Assembly (NCBI RefSeq): GCF_032062135.1 | Contig: NC_092859.1 | Coordinates: 50,648,668-50,712,667, forward strand | DNA from: Pyxicephalus adspersus | Taxonomy: Eukaryota > Chordata > Amphibia > Anura > Pyxicephalidae | Reading direction: 5' to 3' | DNA length: 64,000 bases | Shown here: piece after piece, positions 56,511 to 64,000 of the stretch | Layout of the letters: each line of letters opens with the position of its first letter | Numbering within the stretch: position 1 is the stretch's first letter | Notes under the pieces: generated by a model | Databases searched by the model: none | Seen by the model: the letters and a program-made list of their open reading frames with translations, nothing else | What the model was told of the DNA's origin: nothing | Made by a program: the position numbers and the translations under genes

Positions 56511-56890
56511 CCTAGCAACATAATCTGTGCTTCTAGAAAAGCATCCAGCTTTTTCTTAAAGTAATCTATAGTTGTTGAATGTATAGTTGTTGAAACTACT
56601 TCCCGAGGGAGCCGATTCCACATTTTCACAGACCTTACAGTGAAGAATCCCTTCCTTATCCGATGCTTAAACTTTTTTTCCTCCAGACGCAAAGAGTGCC
56701 CTCTTGTTCTTTGTAATAATCTCAAAGTGAATAATTGGGAAGAGAGTCTTCTATATGGACCATGTATATATGTATACAGGGTGATCATATCCCCCCTTAA
56801 ACGTCTCTTCCCAAGGGAGAATAGATTCAGTTCAGCTAATCTCTCCTCTTAGCTGAGCTCCTCCATTCCTTTTTCCATTTCCATTTTCTA
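56504..56890 (-). pseudogene. CR1-type LINE C-terminal domain
   Basis: The minus strand reads EERLAELNLFSLGKRRLRGD (about 56770-56840), LFTLRLLQRTRGHSLRLEEK, FFTVRSVKMWNRLPREVVST and YFKKKLDAFLEAQ, the typical end of CR1/jockey-clade ORF2. It lies 5' of the reverse transcriptase on the same strand, so the two parts are in reversed order and come from two copies or a rearrangement. Confidence 0.82.
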
Positions 56891-56999
56891 AAGGTCATCT
56901 GAAGGTAATGACTTTTGTGGCTCAGCTAATGAAGTTGGCCAAAATTGACTACATATATTCCTTAAAAGATGGTGTTGTTGAGAAAATCTTGTGATAATT

Positions 57000-57640
57000 C
57001 TCACTCCTTGTGTATTTTGTTGATATTTGATGCAAAAAGAATCCCTCCATCCTTCACGGGGCGTGCCCTACGTGGGGAAGGCATTTCTGGTTCACTGGAG
57101 CCGGATGCATTCCCCACGTGGTAACCCCGTCATTAAAGGACCAGCGGGACGGCAGAAGGAGGTGAGTATTGCGGTGTCTCTACACGGGCAGCAGATCTAA
57201 TCTTTTCGTCTCTGTATTAAAAAGTAAGCAAACAAGGGGACACTATAGGCAAATAATCAAAGGTTTTGGCAATACCAATTTTGATAACAGTAATTTTTTG
57301 TTTAAAATGTTTTTTTTCCTTAAGTATTTTGGGAGCTGCTTTTTGGAAGGGAAGAATGTTTTCTCCCCTGTATTTGGGTGAATGAACTTGTTTGCAATTA
57401 TGCCTTTCTTCAACCCCCCCTTTAATGAATGAATGATATGGGTAGTTAGCAGTGAACTATTTCCCGTGTTGGGGCGTTCTAATAGTCGTGGTTATGCACA
57501 ATATGGTTGGGAACCATAGGGGGAAAATAATCTACAACAACATGTGTTTTACCAATATATATTGTGAAGATGGTATGATGAAATGATCATTATTGAAGGT
57601 AAATTATGGTGATAGTTAGTTGTTAATTTAATGAGCTAAT
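57000..57640. other. unassigned; GC-rich patch at 57050-57160
   Basis: Contains TACGTGGGGAAGGCATT (57069-57085) and its near-complement GCATTCCCCACGTGG (57107-57121), so part of an imperfect inverted repeat. The rest is AT-rich and unrecognised. Confidence 0.35.
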
Positions 57641-57733
57641 AGTATGGGAATCATGGGAGTTTCTGCATATTAGTATGGGAATCATGGGAGTTTCTGCATA
57701 ATAGTATGGGAATCATGGGAGTTTCTCAATATT
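57641..57733 (+). repeat. 31-bp tandem repeat, three copies
   Basis: AGTATGGGAATCATGGGAGT plus TTCTGCATATT starts at 57641, 57672 and 57703, nearly identical in all three copies, which suggests recent duplication. Confidence 0.92.
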
Positions 57734-58330
57734 AATCATAGGAAACCATTCCTTATTGTTTGAACTAATCTATAAACAAAAGATAAGGATGAATGAATTA
57801 TGTCAAAGTGTAAATAGGCAAGGGGAAATCATGCACAAACTCCTGAACATTAAATAACTGACATATACCCTCCTTTTCACAAATCATGACCAACACAAGT
57901 TACATTATGAGAATGCTTATCTACCTTTTGCCTTACTCCTGCTTTGCCCTGTCTAACAATATAGGTGATTACCAGCACCCAGCATATGGATGTAAGTCCA
58001 TTCTTACTTATTTGTTTTTCACTAGTGTTGTAATCATGGTTAAGTAATGATTTTTTGAAACATTTGAATATGAATTATTGGTTGAGTATGTGGATGTACT
58101 ATAATATCAATTGTTGTTGCAATTATAGACCTCCTCTTCCTAAAGGAAGTTCTGGATTACCTCACTTTCAGAGAGTTTTCCACAAGGAGATCTAAATCAG
58201 TGCTGTTCTCTTTTCTTGTTTTATCTATACTGTATTGTATATTTTATTAAGTGATTTTGCATAAAGTTGTACTTGTTTTTTTATATATTTTAATGTCTGA
58301 AGAGAATTGTCTAATTTTTGTCACACTTAC
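57734..58330. other. unassigned
   Basis: AT-rich, no gene or repeat recognised. Confidence 0.3.
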
Positions 58331-58339
58331 CTAAACACG

Positions 58340-58990
58340 GGCATCTCTCTCCTGCGCATGTGGGCAGTTCTGATGCTGGGCGTGCCTCTGTTTTCAGGCT
58401 TTATCGACTACGTTCATGCCGCTGGCCGAGCAGGAAGTAGCCCCTTTACCAGCCCTGGCTATTTGGCTTGCTCGCAGACTTCATTCTGTGTTAGTGCATC
58501 AAGTTACTAGTGCCTACCTCCCTAGTTCTGTGAACTAGTTCCTGTACACCTGCTGCCTAATCCAGTGTTTCCTGTGTCCATATCTGTTGGTTCCCAGCCA
58601 ACTTCCCAGTGCTGTTCCTGTGTTCTTGTCTGCCTGTGGTTATCCCTGCTTCTCCTGTGCCTCCTGCTGTTCCAGTGTCTCCAGTGTTCCCTGTGCCCAC
58701 AGTGGCCCCTGTTTCATTGCGGTCTATCTCCTGGATCCCTGGCGTGTGACTTGACCTCCCTTGCCTGCTGCCTGTCTCGACCCCGACTTTCCTTGACTAT
58801 CCTCCTGCCTGGTGAGTTGGTACGGTGCTTGCCCACCTTGGTGTGCCTAAGGAGCGCAACCTGGCCGTAACCAGCAGCGCAACATCCTCACCATCAGAGG
58901 CTCTGGAGAAAACCTGGTTACGGCTTAGACTCTGCGCCTTGGCCCTTTTTAGGCCTTGCACTGCCTCCATATGCCCCCTTTCTGTTGTCT
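58340..58990 (+). repeat. retrotransposon LTR-like or 5' UTR repeat
   Basis: C/T-rich series CCTGTGTTCTTGTCTGCC..., CTGCCTGTCTCGACCCCGAC, then TGTGCCTAAGGAGCGCAACC, CAGCAGCGCAACATCCTCAC and AACCTGGTTACGGCTTAGAC. I associate this ordered sequence with a widespread frog interspersed repeat, probably an LTR or leader of a Gypsy-type element. No paired LTR was found in the window. Confidence 0.45.
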
Positions 58991-59014
58991 CTCTGTGCGT
59001 GACAATTTTGACCT

Positions 59015-59775
59015 TTAACCTCCCTAGCGGTAACCCCGAGTGTGACTCGGGGTAGAAAAAACTTGCTAAAAGTGGTAACCCCGAGTCACACTCTGGGTAG
59101 GTAAAGCAGCGATAAATAAATGATAAATAAAGACTTACCTTCTCTGCCGGCGTCCTCCTCCATTCTGCTTCAGCAATCGCATCTTCCTGCAGGCTCCTCT
59201 CTTCCTGTCTTCCCCCTGCAACAGCGTCTCTGTGTCTCTGTGTCTGTGTCTTGATGAGTCACCGGAGGAGTTTACTGGAGACGTCTGTGCATGTGCCGGG
59301 GGGCGTGGCCAGTGGGAAATTCAAATTTTTTGTTTTGGATTCAATACAAATAACTGTATTGAATCCAATACAAAGTAGCCATTATCTTTCTGACGGTTGG
59401 AGTGAGAGATACACTGTTACAGTGCACTGCCTACCTGCCAATACATTTGATTACTGACCTCTGCATTTGATTACTGACCATCTTTTGACCATTTCCCCTG
59501 TTACAAAATATATCACACCCGGGATGTTTATTAGTTTATGAGAAAAATCATAAAAAACCTCAGATTTTCGTGTTTTTTATTTAAAGTTTATTATTAAATT
59601 TAATTAATAATATGACATGATTTTGTGTTTCAAACTTTATTTTACTTTTATTTTATTTCCTAGTGAGTTATGCCTAAGAATTACAGGCCTACAATGAAAA
59701 AAAAATTTCATGAAAAAAATGTACCGCTTTTTGACATATAAATCCAGAAAGAATTGAACCGCTAGGGAGTCCCGT
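59015..59775 (+). mobile_element. piggyBac-like short element, about 760 bp
   Basis: Begins at a TTAA (59015-59018) followed by CCTCCCTAGCGGTAACCCCG and ends AACCGCTAGGGAGTCCCG, an inverted CTCCCTAGCGGTT terminus. The expected TTAA on the right is mutated. Near the left, GTAACCCCGAGTGTGACTCG and GTAACCCCGAGTCACACTCT repeat. GGATTCAATACAAATAACTG and TGTATTGAATCCAATAC form a hairpin (59336-59372). The right part of this element matches 46634-46890. Confidence 0.62.
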
Positions 59776-60583
59776 TATTTGGTTGGTTATCTGTAAGGAA
59801 ACCTTGTTGTGTGCAATTATGCTTTGTAACTTAAATATATCCATGCAGTCTAATGTACAGTATATTCCGTCATGCTAATATTATTCTTTGTATATATGGT
59901 GTGTATATTGTTTGAAATATTTTGAATCTACAAAATTCTTACCTATAATACTTAAAATCCCTGCACTTGTTGGGGATTTAAGCCCAACCAGGTACCCATA
60001 TAGTTAACTTGTTTTGGGGTATAAACCTTGTGGTTTTTGTTGACAGGATATTTCATATCCTGTTGCTAGGTGGGCCTTGAGATCCCCAAGAGGCAAACCA
60101 TCAGACGGCTCTGGATCCCATAAAAGACAGCGGTGTGATCATCGGCTGTATCTCCCTTTGATCCAACATTCCTTTGCAGCAGCTTGGAATGAGTAGGGCA
60201 GGTGAGATAATATATTGGTAAGTGCTTCCATAGATTCCATATAAAGATATAGGTAATACATGTAATTTGTAGACATTATATATAAAGCAGAATTGAGTTA
60301 TCTATATAGATCAGCCTGCTACAATGGAATTTTCAAAGTTCCTCTCAAGCTCTCTCAAAGTTAGGTAAGCTTTGTCTAGTGCAATTGGAAAGATATAGGG
60401 CTTTAGATTTGTCTATTTTTATCTAGGGACAGAACCACACCTTGAAATCAGACTATAGTAAAAGGTAAACAAAAGTAGAATATCTGCAAAAACAGTTATT
60501 TTCAGAGCTCTAGTCCTTGTCTTTATGCATTATAACTAAGTATAACAATGGTAAATGGATTGTGGTATAAATATGCATATATG

Positions 60584-60614
<31 letters not shown>

Positions 60615-60650
60615 TAAAAAGGAGGAGAAAACTGAACCAAAGGCTCTGGA
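59776..60650. other. unassigned, with TA microsatellite
   Basis: Mostly AT-rich single-copy-looking sequence. A TATATA run lies at about 60587-60612. No gene found. Confidence 0.4.
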
Positions 60651-60734
60651 ATCATTGGTTCTCAATGGGGGCAGTACCGCCCACCAATGGGCACTAAAGA
60701 AAGCCAAGGGGCATTTCTTGTCCAGGACATATTA

Positions 60735-61240
60735 AAGAGGAACTTGAAAACTGAAAACTGTAAAAAAAAGCACTTACCTTTAATCACGCAGGGCAGTCCG
60801 ATCCATCCACGGGTGTCTTTTATCAGGTCCTGTGTCATCCTGACATCCGTCCCGGAGCCGGTGCCGCCATCTTCTCCTCTTCTTCCTGGTTCTTCATCCT
60901 CCGTCACCCTACCCAGGTGCGAGACCAGGTGATGTGTGATTTTTCTGTTTGGGGCGAAAAGGCTCCTTCTGCGCATGCCTGAGATGCTCGAGCATGCGCA
61001 GAAGGAGCACCCAAGAGCCTCCCAGGATGCCTGATGTAAGTATCCCGGTAGGCTTTGCTATCCAATTCATTCTTGATTGCCTAGGCAGTCGAGAATTAGA
61101 GGGCGGTGCTGCACCTTTTTTTTTCTTTAAAAAGGGTGTTGCATTCAAAAAAACAAAAACGAATTTTTACTTTACATAAAAGGGTTGTCGACCCCTTTAT
61201 GTAAAGTAACATTTCTAAGTTTAGGTACGCTTTAAGGAAG
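60735..61240. mobile_element. hairpin-rich short element
   Basis: Starts near AAGAGGAACTTGAAAACTG and ends near TAGGTACGCTTTAAGG. Two strong hairpins: GCTCCTTCTGCGCATGC (60962-60978) with its exact complement at 60992-61008 and a 13-base loop, and TTACTTTACATAAAAGGG against CCCCTTTATGTAAAGTAA (61167-61209). It is GC-rich in the middle. Class not assigned; a DNA-transposon MITE is likely. Confidence 0.55.
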
Positions 61241-61540
61241 CGTTGAGGACCAACCCCATTGGCAATATGCATGGGGAACCCTCTCCCCTTGTTCTGCCCA
61301 GCTCTTCCTCCTCCGTTTGATCCACATCCCTGGCTGTGGATTATTTAGCTACCCAGCAATTGCATATGAGCGGCTCAATATGGGGGCCTGATAGACAGGT
61401 GACCTGTCCTGTCTGTGTGCGCAACTCTAATCTTTTTCAATAAGATTGTGCTTCAGTCTGAGCTCGCGAGAGTGGGAGTATTCTATAGACTTCAGAGATC
61501 AGTTGTACTGCTCCCCCCACTTTGTACTGTGAAAAAAATC
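61241..61540. other. unassigned
   Basis: No gene or repeat recognised. Confidence 0.3.
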
Positions 61541-61544
61541 CTAT

Positions 61545-61725
61545 TTTATTTGGTCCATGTACGTTACGGTAACTAGAAACATTTCAATTTAATTTATTTT
61601 AATTTAAATTAAAACTATTCTTGTTTTAAACCTACATTTTTAATGTTTGTTTCCATTGTGGCCAATGAGTTTTTTGCCAGTATCAACAGTGGCCCCCAGA
61701 TGAAAAAAGGTTGGGCACCACTGCC
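61545..61725. mobile_element. hAT terminus, right orientation
   Basis: Ends GGTTGGGCACCACTG; its reverse complement CAGTGGTGCCCAACC matches the start of the copy at 31613 (CAATGGTGCCTAACC). The match continues inward (TGGTCCATGTACGTTACGGT with GTAATGTACATG; CTAGAAACATTTCAATTTAA). Flank CCAGAGAG differs from the flank of 31613 (GTCTACAG), so they are two copies. Confidence 0.65.
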
Positions 61726-61970
61726 AGAGAGGATGAAGAATAAAGACTCCTTGGTTCTGGTGCAGACATGAATATTGTGGACAAACCCTGCTTAAGGTAG
61801 CAGAGCCACCCAGTCATCTTGGTGGGCGGATACCAGGGCTTGAAGATATTGCTCCAAGGACTTACTGTTTGTCCATTGGTTTGCGGCTGATAGGCCAAAG
61901 TAAGTTCTGTATAGATGTCCAAAAATTTGCAGAAGCCACAGCGGAAGGCCGAGGGGGCTCCTAACATGTC
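61726..61970 (-). pseudogene. Gypsy (Ty3) integrase remnant
   Basis: The minus strand reads APSAFRCGFCKFLDIYTELT, then LAYQPQTNGQTVSPW, matching the AYHPQTNGQ block of Ty3/Gypsy integrase cores just before the third catalytic residue. About 80 residues remain, cut at 61726 by the hAT terminus. The usual His of AYHPQ is Gln. Confidence 0.75.
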
Positions 61971-62410
61971 ATCAAACTATGGCAGGTTCAGGACTCAGGC
62001 GCACCCGGAGACCCCATCGGGCTTCCTGTCCTCAATGTTAGGGATGGGAGCAACCCTCAGAGCAGCATCTACCTCTTCCTGAAGCCATCTGGGGCCGCGG
62101 TTAGCCACAAGCCTCTGTAACTTTTTTAAAACTTCTCTTCTCTGTCCCACTAGCAATTGCCCCACCCTTCCTTGCCTCCTCCTTATAACACTTTTTCTCC
62201 CCACCCTAACTCTATTTCACCTCAACCCTCTTTTTACTACCTCCCCTTAATATTAACACTTTTACTGCTTGCACCCTGCCACCTCTCAGTCATGCAGGTT
62301 TTCCATTATCACCCTCTCCGCTCCCCCGTTCCTGGAATGTGCATCAGTGGGTAGCAGTTCTTTATGGTGATGGTGTTCAAACAGTGGTAGTCAATACATT
62401 TTTAGATATC
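61971..62410. other. unassigned, T/C-rich
   Basis: The minus-strand frame 61995-62204 (arginine-rich) has no recognised motif; it might continue the Gypsy remnant. No other feature. Confidence 0.3.
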
Positions 62411-62417
62411 GAAAAAA

Positions 62418-64000
62418 ATGGCTGACAAACCTTCTAAAAAGGAAAAACATTTGGACCCTAAACACCAGAAAGCCCTTAAAAAGTTGAAAGCCAACAAGGA
62501 TATTGTAATAAAACCCTTCGATAAGGGATGTAATTTTGTAATTCTCAGCACTGAACATTATGAAAATATATGCTATAGAATTCTATGGAACCCTGAGTGG
62601 TATAGGAAAATTTCAGGTGACTAAACTAAATCATTTTATGAAGAAAATTACCCCATCATTACCACTGCATTTAATGAGGGAACTATTGATCTAAATATGA
62701 AAGACTATCTTTATGTAAAAAAAACAGGTAATCCACACTTTTTACACACTACCCAAAATACATAAAGACCCTATCAATCCCTTAGGTCGCCCAATCATCG
62801 CTGGTGTTGGAGCTATTTCCTCCAAGTTGGTGGATTCTTTCCTGAGACCCATAGTGCTCAATTTACCATCCTATCTCCAAGATACAATGGATTTACTGAA
62901 ACTAACATCACAACTCAAAATTCCTCCCAATTCCTATTTAGTGACTATCGATGTAGAATGCTTATACAGTAGCATTCCTCATGATGAGGGAATACTCCAT
63001 CTCCAACTACCTAAATGATTACTATCCCTCAAATGGTCATTTTAATGAATTCATTACAAGCCTGTTACATTATATACTGACCAGAAACATTTTTATGTTT
63101 AAGGAAGAGCACTAGGTGCAGAAACAGGGTGTCGCAATGGGCACGAAGTGTGCCCCTATGTATGCCAATCTCTATCTGGGCAGATGGCAGGAACTTATTC
63201 TTACTAATCCTGCCAATTCGATAAATCTTCCCCATATAGTTTTATGGTGAAGATATATCGATGATATCCTCCTGGTATTGGCAGGCCCAGAAACCTTGCT
63301 GCATGATTTTTTCAATGGATTGCAAAATAATATTTTTATATATAAGTTTACTATGGCCTGTAGTAGAACTAAACTACCATTTCTAGATACCTATTTGTTA
63401 ACAAATATCAAACTATCTACACTTCCTTATATAGAAAGGAAACTGCTGGCAACACTATTCTACACTATCATAGCGCCCATCCGGAATCTCTCAAACGAAG
63501 TATCCCTCTAAGTCAATATATTAGACTTAGAAGCAACTGTACCACAGATACAGACTTTGAAATTGAAGCTAAGGGGTTACAAAACAGATTATTGAGTAGG
63601 GGATATAGTAGAAGCCTTCTCAAAAAGACATATCACACTGCAAAAAAACAAAACCGTATATCCCTACTAACTAAAAATAAATCGATCACCCTTGACACAC
63701 AAGTCAGAATGATTACCAAATTCAATAACCAACATGAAGAAATTTTACATTACAAACTTTGAAAAGCATTGGCATATTCTGATGTCGGACCCCAAAGTGT
63801 CTACATTTCTTCAATCTTCCCTTTCTATCACATTTAGAAAATCAGCTTCTCTCAAAGATAGTTTAGTTAGAAGTCACTTTACCCCTTCGCAACAATATAC
63901 ACCACAACTACTACCACCAGGAAGTGGAGCAACAATTGATCAAATTAACCAATAATCACCTACATTGAATTAAAAAACATATTACATGCTCAACCACAGG
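62418..64000 (+). pseudogene. Penelope-like element reverse transcriptase, frameshifted, runs off the window
   Basis: In order on the plus strand: ALKKLKANKDIVIKPFDKGC (62418-62624), TLPKIHKDPINPLGRPIIAG (about 62745-62805), LVDSFLRPIVLN and LVTIDVECLYSSIPH with the first catalytic D (62827-63018), GVAMGTKCAPMYANLYLGRW (about 63130-63190), the catalytic RYIDDILLVLAG (about 63250-63285), FLDTYL, SLKRSIPLSQYIRLRRNC (about 63490-63540), LLSRGYSRSLLKK and WHILMSDPKVSTFLQSSLSI then RKSASLKDSLVRSHF (63734-63880). Several frameshifts; the GIY-YIG endonuclease would lie beyond 64000. The YIDD box is intact. Confidence 0.88.

Noticed and set aside
58340..59055. Cysteine/leucine-rich frames (58565-58870) as a secreted protein
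   Set aside because: The underlying C/T-rich repeat of CCTGTG words recurs in frog interspersed repeats; frames overlap and show no signal peptide plus domain architecture.

Overview
The window looks like anuran (frog) nuclear DNA: AT-rich, with one vertebrate host gene split by introns with standard GT-AG boundaries, set in a dense mosaic of decayed mobile elements of kinds I associate with frog genomes (Tc1/mariner, hAT, PIF/Harbinger- and piggyBac-like short elements, L1/Tx1-type and CR1-type LINEs, a tRNA-derived SINE, Penelope-like retroelements). The species cannot be named from the sequence alone. There are no bacterial features and no CRISPR array. Host gene (3.4-23.2 kb, + strand): six coding exons at 3394-3451, 9968-10087, 11225-11290, 11795-11898, 21259-21390 and 22935-23051 join in phase into a 198-codon SAR1-family small GTPase, the COPII coat initiator. 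All nucleotide-binding motifs are present, but the protein mixes SAR1A- and SAR1B-like residues and is clearly diverged. Introns 1, 4 and 5 hold many insertions: a 2-kb element with about 600-bp inverted arms, a Tc1-like transposon carrying a hairpin MITE, two hAT-type short elements, a mariner-type element, an L1 insertion with an embedded minisatellite and assembly gap, and a copy of an unclassified repetitive protein-coding element. Downstream (23.2-64 kb) I see no convincing host gene. In order: a hAT fragment and a nested 95-bp tandem array (24.3-26.8 kb); a second copy of the unclassified element (27.5 kb); a hairpin MITE; a SINE split by a Harbinger-like MITE (29.8-30.4 kb); a hAT terminus and a tandem repeat (31.6-32.5 kb); a putative 4.6-kb CpG-ended DNA element interrupted by an L1 with perfect target duplications (33.3-38 kb); a Tc1 fragment and two L1 fragments (38-42.7 kb); the longest copy of the unclassified element (43.2-44.9 kb); a 574-bp hAT MITE with perfect 8-bp target duplications; Penelope-like fragments (47-48 kb); a nearly full-length but frameshifted hAT transposase with BED finger and tandem 3' repeats (49.4-54.5 kb); an L1 5' end and two abutting CR1 fragments (54.8-56.9 kb); LTR-like and piggyBac-like sequence (58.3-59.8 kb); a hairpin-rich element, a hAT terminus and a Gypsy integrase remnant (60.7-62 kb); and a Penelope-like reverse transcriptase running off the window end. 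The most interesting signals are four hammerhead-ribozyme-like motifs (4.8, 6.35, 45.36 and 48.55 kb) of the type known from Penelope-like elements, and the three copies of the unclassified zinc-finger/RNase-H-like protein family.
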